A stretch of DNA of 64,000 bases, from positions 62,001 to 126,000 of the forward strand of contig NZ_JABMKY010000016.1 of NCBI RefSeq assembly GCF_013204845.1. The letters are read 5' to 3'. Each line of letters starts with the position of its first letter. Positions within the stretch are counted from its first letter, which is position 1. Both the position numbers and the translations under genes were made by a program. Shown in pieces: positions 46,233-54,681 of the stretch. The stretch comes from Paenibacillus qinlingensis (GTDB taxonomy: Bacteria > Bacillota > Bacilli > Paenibacillales > NBRC-103111). The notes under the pieces were generated by a model. That model was not told the origin of the DNA and did not search any database. It saw nothing but the letters and a program-made list of their open reading frames with translations.

Positions 46233-46282
46233 AAAAGCCGCATCGCCTCGTGAATCGTATCAGGAGGAGTTGCGGCTTTTCT
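46233..46282. terminator. rho-independent terminator after nrdR
   Basis: AAAAGCCGCA (46233-46242) pairs with TGCGGCTTTT (46271-46280), with a GCCTC/GAGG-type inner stem. A and T tracts on either side allow use by both nrdR and the convergent DUF4183 gene. Confidence 0.82.
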
Positions 46283-46306
46283 ATGTTTATCTTTGAACAG
46301 AGTTGG

Positions 46307-46777
46307 TTAGTGAGTATTGACTGTCGTTGTGACAACTAGATTGTTCGTTGTTGAGGTAGAGGTAGATGTAGAAGTGGAGGTAGAGGTGGAGGAGGCTGTG
46401 AACGATAAGGTTTCTAAATTGACAGTTACACCAATAGTGAGACCCGTATTAATGACTAAACTAGCTGTCGTCAAAGTCGTCAAGTAGCTCAATTGAAGAA
46501 CACCATTTACAAATACATTGTAATACCCATTGCTACCAGGGACCGTCAGACTATTGGCTGCCAAGTTAGATCCTGTGTCGTCTCTAAAGCTAGATGAAAG
46601 AATCGTAGTCACGCCTCCGAGAATGTTTCCTAATACGACACTCGCCGTAAATCGTTTGACCAGCGGGGTAAGCGTCGTGGTCGTTGTTGTTGATGTGACT
46701 GTTGAAGTTGAGGTTGTAATTGTTCCTGAAACTACACTGGTAGCCGTTAAATGGAGGGTAATTAAATGTTCGCTCAT
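46307..46777 (-). CDS. DUF4183-like protein with Ser/Thr-rich ends
   Basis: The 156-residue protein has a central part (about 45-125) with GYYNVFVNGVLQLSYLTTLT and LVINTGLTIG, resembling the DUF4183 domain found in Bacilli, often in probable spore-surface proteins. Low-complexity Ser/Thr repeats flank it at both ends (about 18-38 and 128-142). The repeated STSTST units are encoded by near-identical GAGGTAGA-type repeats, so their length may vary between strains. There is no signal peptide. AGGAGG lies six bases before the ATG. Spore localisation is inferred from the family and the nearby SASP gene. Confidence 0.7.
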   Translation of the reverse strand: MSEHLITLHLTATSVVSGTITTSTSTVTSTTTTTTLTPLVKRFTASVVLGNILGGVTTILSSSFRDDTGSNLAANSLTVPGSNGYYNVFVNGVLQLSYLTTLTTASLVINTGLTIGVTVNLETLSFTASSTSTSTSTSTSTSTTNNLVVTTTVNTH

Positions 46778-46915
46778 GGGTGTCCTCCTTTCAGGGAGTG
46801 AATATAGATAATTCTAGTATTTGCTATATGATATGTTAGAAAAAGCTAGATTGCTTGGGATAATTAGAGGGTGACACGAATTGATTTGTTTTTTTTCGAA
46901 ATGTGACAAAAAATA

Positions 46916-46946
46916 AATAAAAGACAGCGGCAAGTGCGCTGTCTTT
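46916..46946 (-). terminator. rho-independent terminator for the 47061-47249 gene
   Basis: AAAGACAGCG and CGCTGTCTTT pair around a 7-base loop. On the minus strand they are followed by TATTTATTTTTT, which suits termination of the small gene upstream on that strand. I see nothing else in 46947-47060. Confidence 0.75.
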
Positions 46947-47060
46947 GGTTGCTTCATCAGAGAAAAGTCAATAACGACGCGCCCTCATGAGCTTTTGAAA
47001 AAAAATTATTCTAATGACATCAACCGACTGTATTTTCGAGAGCGATAAGGCATAATTCGG

Positions 47061-47249
47061 TTATTGAGTGCGTTTGTCCAATTCACTTCGAAGAAAATGA
47101 ATAAATCGGATGGCTTCGTCAGATGTTAGTAGGTTGCCGCTGAATGAAAAGGAGAACATGTCCAAAATATCATCGTCGGGAAGATGCAAGTTATCGAGTA
47201 AGTGCATTACGTCTGTGCTCATAGTGCCGTCAATTACCGTTTTATTCAA
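47061..47249 (-). CDS. small protein of unknown function (62 aa)
   Basis: The 62-residue frame starts at a TTG with a full AGGAGG ten bases upstream and ends before a good terminator, so it is likely real. The sequence is rich in acidic and hydrophobic residues (LHLPDDDILDMFSFSFSGNLL, then IRFIHFLRSEL). I recognise no family, signal peptide or membrane helix. An internal ATG at residue 10 is an alternative start but has no ribosome binding site. Confidence 0.5.
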   Translation of the reverse strand: MNKTVIDGTMSTDVMHLLDNLHLPDDDILDMFSFSFSGNLLTSDEAIRFIHFLRSELDKRTQ

Positions 47250-47474
47250 GTTATTAATTCCTCCTTTGTCGAACTGCCATTATCGGATGGAGGCGGTAGC
47301 TGGCTGACATATTGGACAGCAGGTATCATTGCCAATTTAGTCCCTTTAGCTTTGCGTCACCACTTTTCAGCGGTTTTGCCCTTATCATACCGATAACGTC
47401 TTATATGAAAACTATATCACAGGTTAGGTTTAACGTGCTATTAATTACATTAATTCGAAGGATGGTTGAAGCAT

Positions 47475-47648
47475 ATGTCCGTCAATAGCCCAAAATCAAG
47501 TAAAATTATTCATGAATTGGATATTGTTAAGGTAGCAGAGGCGCTTGGTCTTGATCAAGCACGTTTACTCGCTTATGTCTATAATCGTCCAGAGGCTATT
47601 CACGCTTATGTGCTAGATGAGCCAGCAGCTCCTTCGGATGCTTCCTAA
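47475..47648 (+). CDS. small protein of unknown function (57 aa)
   Basis: A 57-residue frame from the ATG at 47475 with AAGGA about 12 bases upstream; a TTG at 47466 is possible too. The middle part (ELDIVKVAEALGLDQARLLAYVYNRPEAI) looks like a compact two- or three-helix bundle. I recognise no family with confidence. It is followed by a hairpin that acts mainly on the other strand. The evidence for expression is only the open frame and a weak ribosome binding site. Confidence 0.45.
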   Translation: MSVNSPKSSKIIHELDIVKVAEALGLDQARLLAYVYNRPEAIHAYVLDEPAAPSDAS

Positions 47649-47654
47649 CCATAC

Positions 47655-47690
47655 ATAAAAAAGCACCGCAACATGGAAGTTGCAGTGCCT
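47655..47690 (-). terminator. rho-independent terminator for htpG
   Basis: GCACCGCAAC and GTTGCAGTGC pair with one mismatch around the loop ATGGAA. On the minus strand TTTTTT follows, just after the htpG stop. Confidence 0.82.
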
Positions 47691-47698
47691 GCGTAGTA

Positions 47699-49579
47699 TT
47701 ACACCATAATTTTACAAATATCGTTCGTGAATTCAACGGGATCTTGAAGTGGAAGACCTTCAATAAGAAGAGCTTGATTGTACAAGAGCGCTGTGTACAG
47801 ATTCAATTTTTCTTTATCCTTCTCGAAAGCATCCTTCAAGGAAGCGAACACGTCATGATTGACGTTGATTTCTAATACTTTCTCAGCCTTAACGTTCGGA
47901 TTGTTCGGCATGGCATTCAAGATTTTTTCCATCTCGATGGTGACATCGCCATCTGTCGATAAGCATACCGGATGCTTTCTCAGACGCTTGGAAGCTTTTA
48001 CGCTCGTTACTTTACCAGCCAATAAGCCATTCATGTAGTCGAATAAATCTTGATTTTCTTTTTTATCAGACTCAGAATCGTTGGCGTTATCCTCTACATC
48101 AATACCAAGATCCCCGCTTGAAACTGATCTGAATTCCTTCTCTTTGTAAGTCATAATCATTTTGATTGCGAACTCATCAATATCATCTGTGAAGTATAGA
48201 ATCTCGTAGCCTTTATCCGTCACAAGCTCGGTTTGTGGAAGTTTATCGATTCTTTCCATCGACTCACCGGAAGCATAGTAAATGTATTTCTGATCTTCTG
48301 GCATTCTAGCTACATATTCGTCCAACGTGACAAGCTGTTTCTCCTTGGAGGAGGAGAACATCAAAAGATCCTGCAGAAGCTCTTTATGCGTGCCGTAGTC
48401 GCTGTAAACACCGAATTTAAGCTGTCTGCCGAAGGACTTGTAGAATTGCTCGTATTTCTCTCTCTCGTCCTTCAGGAGGCTTTGAAGTGAGCCTTTGATT
48501 TTGCTGGAGATATTCTTCGCAATTAATTTAAGCTGACGATCGTGCTGCAGCATCTCACGGGAGATGTTGAGCGATAAGCTTTCGGAATCGACCATCCCTT
48601 TGACGAAGCTGAAATAGTCAGGAAGCAGGTCCGCACATTTATTCATAATGAGAACGCCGTTTGCGTAAAGCTCAAGGCCTTTCTCGTATTCTTTGAAATA
48701 GTAGTCATAAGGCATGTTTTCAGGAATAAAGAGGATCGCTTGGTAGACTACCGCGCCATCTGCACTCACATGAATATGCTTAAGCGGCTTGTCGAAGCCG
48801 TAATGTTTCTCATGGTAGAACTTCTCATAATCTTCAGGCGTAAGTTCGCTTTTGTTTTTGCGCCAGATCGGCACCATGCTGTTCACATGTTGTTCTTCTT
48901 GATAGTCCTCGAATTCGCTCTCGCTGCCTTCTTTTAGACGTTTGCCAGTGATGTCCATTTTAATAGGATAACGGATGAAATCGGAATATTTTTTGATGAT
49001 TGCTTTCAAGCGATACTCGTCCAAGTACTCGTCGTAGTTATCATCTTCGGTATTCGCTTTAATTGAAAGAACAATCTCCGTACCAATCGAATCTTTCTCT
49101 GCTGGTGCAATCGTGTACCCGTCTGCGCCATCGGATTCCCATTTGTAAGCTGTGTCGCTGCCAAGTGCTTTACTTGTTACTGTGATGTGATCAGCGACCA
49201 TGAACGCGGAGTAGAAGCCTACCCCGAATTGGCCAATAATGTTGTGGCCGTCTTTGGCTTCGTTCTCTTTCTTGAAAGCAAGAGATCCGCTCTTCGCGAT
49301 AATCCCCAAGTTGTTCTCAAGATCTTCTTTCGTCATCCCGATACCTGTATCGCGAATCGTTAAGATACGATTGTCTTTATCAGCCGTAATTTTGATGAAG
49401 TAACTATCTTTGTCAAAAACGAGCGAGTCGTCTGTAAGTGCCTTGTAGTAAATTTTGTCAATCGCATCGCTGGAGTTGGAGATAAGCTCTCTTAGAAAGA
49501 TTTCACGTTGTGTGTAAATCGAATTGATCATCATTTCCAAAAGACGCTTGGATTCGGCTTGAAACTGTTTCTTTTCCAC
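47699..49579 (-). CDS. htpG: chaperone HtpG (Hsp90)
   Basis: The 626-residue Hsp90 has the N-terminal GHKL ATPase ([41 protein letters not shown]), the middle domain with NISREMLQ and a C-terminal dimerisation part. It lacks the eukaryotic charged linker and MEEVD tail. It assists folding of client proteins in the cytoplasm. AAAGGAG precedes the ATG. A vegetative promoter and a CIRCE operator lie directly upstream, so it should be under HrcA control. Confidence 0.97.
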   Translation of the reverse strand: MEKKQFQAESKRLLEMMINSIYTQREIFLRELISNSSDAIDKIYYKALTDDSLVFDKDSYFIKITADKDNRILTIRDTGIGMTKEDLENNLGIIAKSGSLAFKKENEAKDGHNIIGQFGVGFYSAFMVADHITVTSKALGSDTAYKWESDGADGYTIAPAEKDSIGTEIVLSIKANTEDDNYDEYLDEYRLKAIIKKYSDFIRYPIKMDITGKRLKEGSESEFEDYQEEQHVNSMVPIWRKNKSELTPEDYEKFYHEKHYGFDKPLKHIHVSADGAVVYQAILFIPENMPYDYYFKEYEKGLELYANGVLIMNKCADLLPDYFSFVKGMVDSESLSLNISREMLQHDRQLKLIAKNISSKIKGSLQSLLKDEREKYEQFYKSFGRQLKFGVYSDYGTHKELLQDLLMFSSSKEKQLVTLDEYVARMPEDQKYIYYASGESMERIDKLPQTELVTDKGYEILYFTDDIDEFAIKMIMTYKEKEFRSVSSGDLGIDVEDNANDSESDKKENQDLFDYMNGLLAGKVTSVKASKRLRKHPVCLSTDGDVTIEMEKILNAMPNNPNVKAEKVLEINVNHDVFASLKDAFEKDKEKLNLYTALLYNQALLIEGLPLQDPVEFTNDICKIMV

Positions 49580-49624
49580 GGATAGATCTCCTTTCGATAT
49601 GTAGCAGGGTTAATATCAGAATCA

Positions 49625-49651
49625 TTAGCACTCGCGTGCTGTGAGTGCTAT
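49625..49651. promoter_or_regulatory. CIRCE element (HrcA operator)
   Basis: TTAGCACTC, nine bases and GAGTGCTAT match the CIRCE consensus TTAGCACTC-N9-GAGTGCTAA at 17 of 18 arm positions. It lies between the htpG promoter and the start codon, 45 bases from the ATG. Confidence 0.92.
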
Positions 49652-49659
49652 ACACTAAC

Positions 49660-49688
49660 TTTATAACATCCCTGAAATTTAATGTCAA
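49660..49688 (-). promoter_or_regulatory. sigma-A promoter of htpG
   Basis: On the minus strand TTGACA (49683-49688), a 17-base spacer and TATAAA (49660-49665) form a near-consensus promoter, with CIRCE beginning eight bases downstream. Confidence 0.85.
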
Positions 49689-49829
49689 TTGGCATGAAGA
49701 GAATTTATGTGAAGTTGCGGAAAGATATAATTGGTAATGGCGATAAGTGGCACAATGAAGGGGGAGAAGTATTGGGGCGGCGGCGAGCTTGGTGGGGGAT
49801 TGAGGGAAGGGATGTGGCGTGGTGAGAAT

Positions 49830-49935
49830 TTAAAGTAGCTTGGATTAGGGAGGAAGAGTGAGTAGGAGAAGGGGAGTAAGGAGGAGTGAGTAGGAGAGTG
49901 GGAGTATGGAGGAGAGCGGAGAGTAATGAGAGTAA
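49830..49935. repeat. purine-rich tract with a 28-bp repeat
   Basis: This region consists mostly of G and A. GAGTGAGTAGGAGA-type words at about 49856 and 49884 mark two copies of a 28-base unit. The opposite strand stays open over 79 codons because of low complexity, but encodes only a Pro/Ser/Leu-rich shadow. No gene is visible between 49689 and 50589. Confidence 0.55.
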
Positions 49936-49994
49936 GGGTGGCAACGAATGTTATGCCTGACTACTAACAGCCCTCGGTTCAGCTACTCATCTAG

Positions 49995-50195
49995 TACTAT
50001 CAAAATTGCAAATGAGCACTTTTGGAGGAGGATTCCCCACCTTCAGGGGAAATTGATGCAAATAGGCATCAATTTGGAGCATTTTAAGGTGAAATACTTG
50101 AAAATCGATAAAAAGGATGCCTATTTGCACTTATTTCGCAATTTTGTGGGTAAATGAAGTAAAAAGGTTGTATATTTGCACTTTTGGGAGAGAGA
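49995..50195. repeat. interspersed repeats with the word ATTTGCACTT and a 10-bp palindrome
   Basis: TATTTGCACTT occurs near 50121 and 50172, with related forms near 50007 and 50056. AAATTGATGC (50050-50059) and GCATCAATTT (50066-50075) are a perfect inverted repeat with a 6-base loop. The layout suggests diverged copies of one intergenic repeat family. Confidence 0.55.
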
Positions 50196-50229
50196 GCTGC
50201 CACTAGCCCGCCAACTCATTTGCTACCGC

Positions 50230-50440
50230 ACTCCCACCACTAAGCTCCACCCACCACTAATCAGCTACCGCACTCCCACCACCAAGCTCCACCAGCCACT
50301 AATTACCTAATGCACTCCCACCACCAAGCTCCACCAGCCACTAATTACCTAATGCACTCCCACCACCAAGCTCCACCCGCCACTAACTAGCTACCGCACT
50401 CCCACCACCAAGCTCCACTGCCACTCACTAGCTACTATCA
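50230..50440. repeat. 42-bp tandem array, five copies
   Basis: The word ACTCCCACCAC recurs at 50230, 50272, 50314, 50356 and 50398, exactly 42 bases apart. The units contain AAGCTCCACC and CCACTAA and differ by a few substitutions. The copies are contiguous and strongly pyrimidine-plus-A on this strand. Confidence 0.85.
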
Positions 50441-50450
50441 CCCGCGACCT

Positions 50451-50494
50451 CACTCACTCACTCACTCACTCACTCACTCACTCACTCACTCACT
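50451..50494. repeat. tetranucleotide microsatellite (CACT)n
   Basis: An uninterrupted run of about eleven CACT units directly follows the 42-bp array. Slippage-prone tracts of this length are unusual in bacterial intergenic DNA. From 50495 to 50589 the sequence is CA-rich with no further regularity. Confidence 0.9.
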
Positions 50495-50589
50495 CATCCA
50501 CCACCCGCCACCGCATTTCCCCACATCCACTCACCCCCGTCTCACGCACCAGCCACATCCCCACCTAACATACCTAACACACCAACGCA

Positions 50590-51261
50590 TCAAATCATGC
50601 GAATATGATCCCTTTTCACTAGCTCATAACGAAGAACATGTTTGCCTTCAGCTCCCGCGTGCGGGATAAGCCAACCTTTGTCACACAGTGATTGAAGCAC
50701 TCGCACGGATGAACGATAGTTGATACCCAGATGTGTTCTCACATCAATTGGCCGGAATGGCTGTGCGAGCGTATAGGCAAGCCGAATGATTTCCCGTTCC
50801 ATCACATTGTCCAGACTGACAGGTGAGGTAATAGTCTGAAATCGACTAATCAACATGCGAAGCAGTGTGATGCAGAGGTCAGGGCGATTTGCTACGTCAT
50901 CATATGAAAATGAAATCACCTGATACCCCATCGCAGCCAAAAAGGTTTCCCGGTTTAGCTCATTGCAGTATTTCTGTCTGTCCATATCTCTCACATGTGG
51001 GCCGTATCCTTTGATCTCGATGATCAATTTCACATATTTCGTCAGCCAGGCGAAGTCACAGAAATAAGAGCGTCCACGCCAATCCAACACTTCGAATTCA
51101 GGGTGCAACTCTTCGAAATTTCCTCGGAGCTCCCACCAGACTCCCTGACAAAAAAGTTTTTCCGCCTCCTGATGTCCGCGCTCCAAGCGGCCTCTGCGTT
51201 CTCCGGTTCTACGATTCAGATGGTTTTGCATCCATAAAGCATGTACGTGTTCGAAACTCAT
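50590..51261 (-). CDS. possible PD-(D/E)XK nuclease with C-terminal winged helix
   Basis: About 223 residues from the ATG at 51261, which has GGAGGG nine bases upstream; 60 extra residues upstream in frame are not needed. Residues about 60-140 look like a Vsr/DUF559-type restriction-endonuclease fold: YFCDFAWL supplies a candidate Asp, LIIEIKGYG a candidate E-x-K, followed by RQKYCNEL and MGYQVISFSYDDV. The last 70 residues (EREIIRLAYTLAQPF, then YRSSVRVLQSLCDKGWLIPH) resemble a winged helix. The gene stands alone next to repeat-rich DNA. Function is unknown: a DNA-repair, restriction or regulatory role is possible. Confidence 0.6.
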   Translation of the reverse strand: MSFEHVHALWMQNHLNRRTGERRGRLERGHQEAEKLFCQGVWWELRGNFEELHPEFEVLDWRGRSYFCDFAWLTKYVKLIIEIKGYGPHVRDMDRQKYCNELNRETFLAAMGYQVISFSYDDVANRPDLCITLLRMLISRFQTITSPVSLDNVMEREIIRLAYTLAQPFRPIDVRTHLGINYRSSVRVLQSLCDKGWLIPHAGAEGKHVLRYELVKRDHIRMI

Positions 51262-51441
51262 AGGATCTTTCCCTCCCTTTAAAATAAAAGAAACGCCCCT
51301 GTTCCATGAATGAAAAATGGACAGGGACGTTCTTCGTCTCATGCAAATAAGTATATCGGAAATCGCCTGATTTCTCGAGGGAACATTTTCGACATTTCTC
51401 CATCTTTTATGATAGAATGTGACATATTGGAGGGATATCAC

Positions 51442-52197
51442 ATGGATATTAGACGAATATTAGGTCTTCCTGAGTTGTTAGATGTCAAAAAAGTCGTATG
51501 CGTGCAACCCCACCCCGATGACAACGAAGTTGGGGCAGCTGGAACGTTATACGAACTTGCACAGCGCGGTTGTGAAATCGTTTACATTACAGTGACCGAT
51601 GGAAGCGGCAGTGCTTCAACTGGCGAGGTAGAACCAGAAGCGATTGCAGCGATTCGCCGATCAGAGCGCTTGGCTGCTGGAGATATTTTGGGCGTGACTA
51701 AGCATATTGCGCTTGATTACCCAGATATGGGCAGTTATACCGAAGAGGAATTGCTAGCCAAGTTAATTCCGATTATTCGCGAAGAGAAACCTGACTTGCT
51801 GATGACGGTAGATCCATGGATGCCGTATGAAGCTCATCCGGATCATATTAAGACAGGGAAAGCTGTTGCTTCAGCCATGCTTTTCTCATCGAATGAGATC
51901 CTATTTCCAGGATCCAAACCACATGATGTCCCGCAAATCGCGTTCTATGCGACGTCGCATCCGAACACCTTCATTGATGTATCGGCTCATTGGGATACGA
52001 AAATCGCGTCCATCCTGGCACATAAGAGTCAATTTGATAACATTAATTGGCCCTTGGTTAAAGGGTATTTTGACTATCAAGCCGTCCAATTGTACAGCAA
52101 GTTGAAGCAAAACCCAGAAGCCAAAGGTTATGCGGAATCTTTTAAATTACTGACATCCCACCAACTGCACTTCTTCCCATCCGCACTATATAGCTAG
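51442..52197 (+). CDS. PIG-L family deacetylase
   Basis: About 251 residues from the ATG at 51442, following GGAGGG. The zinc-binding motifs of the PIG-L/LmbE family are clear: QPHPDDNEVGAAGTL near residue 28 and AHPDH near 133. Family members remove N-acetyl groups from GlcNAc-containing glycolipids, bacillithiol precursors or chitobiose-like sugars. The gene lies 27 bases before a GPH-type sugar symporter, which suggests deacetylation of an imported acetylated sugar rather than bacillithiol synthesis. That link is inference. Confidence 0.88.
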   Translation: MDIRRILGLPELLDVKKVVCVQPHPDDNEVGAAGTLYELAQRGCEIVYITVTDGSGSASTGEVEPEAIAAIRRSERLAAGDILGVTKHIALDYPDMGSYTEEELLAKLIPIIREEKPDLLMTVDPWMPYEAHPDHIKTGKAVASAMLFSSNEILFPGSKPHDVPQIAFYATSHPNTFIDVSAHWDTKIASILAHKSQFDNINWPLVKGYFDYQAVQLYSKLKQNPEAKGYAESFKLLTSHQLHFFPSALYS

Positions 52198-52224
52198 CTA
52201 CTTATCTTTAAGGAGGCAAGTCCA

Positions 52225-53511
52225 ATGATTTCTTTATCAAAAAAACTCGCTTACAGCTCGAATCAAATTGGACTTAGCGTCTTGTGGCAGGCATTTAGTG
52301 CCATTGCAGTTTTCTATTATGTAACGGTGTTGAATGTTTCTGGCACATCAATTTCTATCGGGATGATTATTTATGGTTTCCTGAATGCGTTGTTCAATTT
52401 GGTTGCTGGGTATGTGAGTGACCGAACGAAAACGCGCTTTGGCAGACGAATACCGTATATTTTGTTCGGAAGTTTGCCGTTTGGCGTACTATTCTTCTTT
52501 CTCTTTAATCCGCCTGCGGGTAGTGCGACGATGTTGTTAATTTACTTTTTCACGCTAACATTCTTCTTCGATTTGATCTACTCTTTCATTGGACTTAATA
52601 CAGGTGCATTATTTCCTGAGATGTATCAAACCAAGAAGGATCGTTATCAAGTGTCAGCGTTCCAGCAAATGTTCAGCATCATCGGTATGATCATCGGTAT
52701 CGCGCTTGCGAAATCCTTAGGACTCTCTTTAGGTTGGGGTCTCATGGCAGGGATATTTGCGATTATCGCGGTCATTTCTTTGTATGTGTCCCTGTACGGT
52801 TCCTTCGAGAATCCTGCTGCGAGCAAATCAGAGCCCCTTCATTTCAAGGAAGCAACAGTCCAGACGTTCAAAAATAAGTTATTCAATTCCTACGTCGTAG
52901 CGAATTTATTAATTCAATTGACGACAACGATGTTCGTGTCGTTAACTGCTTTTTACACGAAATACGTCGTGGTGTTAAACGGAACGCAAAACTCGATTTT
53001 CCTAGGCGCAGTGTTTATTGTGGCGATTCCGATGTCATTCATTTGGGCAAAAAGCGGCGTACGGCTATCGACAGTTCGGGTCGCGATGATTTCTTCTGTG
53101 CTGTACGCGATCATCTCCCTTGGCTTCCTTTTTGCCGATTCGACGGTCATGGTGATTATCATTGGAGCCTTATTGGGTATTCCGGTTTCGGGTTTCATGT
53201 TGTCCTTGCATGTGCTACTTTCCGATGTTGTTGATTTCGATGCACAGCAGACGGGGCGTCGTCGCGAAGGGATGTATTATGGCGTGAATGGTTTTATCAT
53301 TCGTATCGGGATGTCCATTCAATATGGGATTATGGGAATTTTCTTCGCGACGAGCGGTTTTGATGCGGATAAGGAAGTTCAGGTCACCAGCGCCATTCAT
53401 GGCTTCCGCTTCCTCATAGGGGGATTGCCGATTCTCATCCTAGTGATCGCCTATATTTGCCTGAAGAAATATCAGTCCTCCGAGAAGAAGCTTAGAGGCG
53501 CGAACAGTTAG
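52225..53511 (+). CDS. GPH-family sugar:cation symporter (MFS)
   Basis: The 428-residue protein has about twelve hydrophobic segments. The loop YVSDRTKTRFGRRIPYILFG between helices two and three is the hallmark of the glycoside-pentoside-hexuronide family, as in MelB and XynB-type transporters. Late in the protein RRREGMYYGVNGF is another family motif. It imports a sugar or glycoside with H+ or Na+. AAGGAGG precedes the ATG. It is cotranscribed with the PIG-L deacetylase. Confidence 0.88.
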   Translation: MISLSKKLAYSSNQIGLSVLWQAFSAIAVFYYVTVLNVSGTSISIGMIIYGFLNALFNLVAGYVSDRTKTRFGRRIPYILFGSLPFGVLFFFLFNPPAGSATMLLIYFFTLTFFFDLIYSFIGLNTGALFPEMYQTKKDRYQVSAFQQMFSIIGMIIGIALAKSLGLSLGWGLMAGIFAIIAVISLYVSLYGSFENPAASKSEPLHFKEATVQTFKNKLFNSYVVANLLIQLTTTMFVSLTAFYTKYVVVLNGTQNSIFLGAVFIVAIPMSFIWAKSGVRLSTVRVAMISSVLYAIISLGFLFADSTVMVIIIGALLGIPVSGFMLSLHVLLSDVVDFDAQQTGRRREGMYYGVNGFIIRIGMSIQYGIMGIFFATSGFDADKEVQVTSAIHGFRFLIGGLPILILVIAYICLKKYQSSEKKLRGANS

Positions 53512-53599
53512 GTGGGAACCCAGTGAGCTATCTGCCGCGGCGATGATCATGGGGGTTGTCGGGCTGTTATCTAGTTTGGACGCGAAAGCGTGAAATGAA

Positions 53600-53626
53600 A
53601 TGAGCCTCCCGATTGGGGAGGCTCAT
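53600..53626 (+). terminator. terminator-like hairpin after the symporter gene
   Basis: ATGAGCCTCCC and GGGAGGCTCAT form a perfect 11-bp stem with a 5-base loop. The T tract is poor (TATGTGTTCT), so termination may be partial. Confidence 0.6.
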
Positions 53627-53699
53627 TATGTGTTCTAGGGCAAGCTGGATCCCTCTAGGGTCAAGTGTTCGATTGCCTAAAGCGGTGCCCTCTATCGTA

Positions 53700-53885
53700 T
53701 AACTGTAAAATATACAGTTAAATTGAGCGGTTGTCTGCATTATTGCTGATTACCTGTAAAACATACAGTTAATTCAACAGGTTTGAACCTTACGGCTCCA
53801 AATGGGTGAAATTAACTGTAGGAAATACAGTTATTGCCCGAGAACAGCGGATTTCAGAGAAATTAACTACAGAAAATCCATCTAT
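53700..53885. repeat. AACTGTA/TACAGTT palindrome repeats
   Basis: Elements TAACTGTA-N5-TACAGTTA occur at 53700-53720 and 53813-53833, TACCTGTA-N5-TACAGTTA at 53751-53771, and a decayed copy near 53862-53885. They belong to the same family as the elements at 4860-5045. Nothing else is seen between 53627 and 53985. Confidence 0.7.
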
Positions 53886-53985
53886 TTCAAAAGTGACTCT
53901 GTCTGGCTATACAAACCTGAGCGTTAGAACCAATTTTGCTTATACCTCATCAAGTAGATCCCTCGCCAGTAGCGAGAACCTCCCC

Positions 53986-54654
53986 CTATCTCCCGGACGC
54001 CTCACGTATATCGCTGCTCTCCAGAATCGCTTTCGGATATCCGTCACGCGCGACAGAGATCATGGCACAGCCTATCTGCTCGGAGTCAATGACAGAGTTC
54101 GGGAACCATTTCTGCAGCAGTGGGAAAATTGGACGCAAAATGACAATGAAAGTTTGGTACAGCTTGGTTTTGGATTTGACGCCGTTTTTCGGCAGAATCG
54201 CGCCAGGACGGAACATGAAGGCTGACCTGAACGGCAGCTTGAGGAGCGCATTTTCTGTTTTACCTTTGACACGTGCCCACATGCTGCTGCCTTGTTCTGT
54301 GCTATCGGTGCTGGCACCTGTTACATAGACGAAGGTCATGTTAGGTTGGATTTGGACGAGCGCGTTAGCAATATTCATGGTCAGATCGTAGGTGATCGCA
54401 TGATACTTTTCCTCGCTCATCCCTACAGATGAAACGCCGAGGCAGAAGAAACAAGCATCGATACTTGAAAGCTCATCCGTTAATGGGGATAGCTCAGTAA
54501 TGTCCTTGAGGACATGCTCATGGAATTTCTGATGTTTTTGCGTTGAAGCCGTACGGCCAATGGATAGCACTCGTTTAACCTGAGGATCAATCAAACATTC
54601 ACGCAATACGCTTTGTCCGACCATCCCCGTTGCTCCAAAGATGAGAACGTTCAT
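53986..54654 (-). CDS. NAD(P)-binding epimerase/reductase-like protein
   Basis: The 222-residue protein has an N-terminal dinucleotide-binding fold (MNVLIFGATGMVGQSVLRECL) and SIDACFFCLGVSSVGMS near residue 65. It resembles the atypical short-chain dehydrogenases of the NAD(P)H-binding / HTATIP2-like group. The usual YxxxK is not evident, so catalytic activity is uncertain. AAAGGTGG precedes the ATG. It lies 27 bases behind the membrane-protein gene and is probably cotranscribed with it. Confidence 0.75.
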   Translation of the reverse strand: MNVLIFGATGMVGQSVLRECLIDPQVKRVLSIGRTASTQKHQKFHEHVLKDITELSPLTDELSSIDACFFCLGVSSVGMSEEKYHAITYDLTMNIANALVQIQPNMTFVYVTGASTDSTEQGSSMWARVKGKTENALLKLPFRSAFMFRPGAILPKNGVKSKTKLYQTFIVILRPIFPLLQKWFPNSVIDSEQIGCAMISVARDGYPKAILESSDIREASGR

Positions 54655-54681
54655 AGATGGGTGCCACCTTTCGCAAATAAA

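Noticed and set aside
49705-49944. Minus-strand Pro/Leu/Ser-rich frame of 79 codons
   Set aside because: It is the complement of a purine-rich low-complexity tract and lacks a credible start.
53806-54225. Plus-strand frames opposite the NAD(P)-binding gene
   Set aside because: They overlap intergenic palindromic repeats and the antisense of a clear dinucleotide-binding protein.
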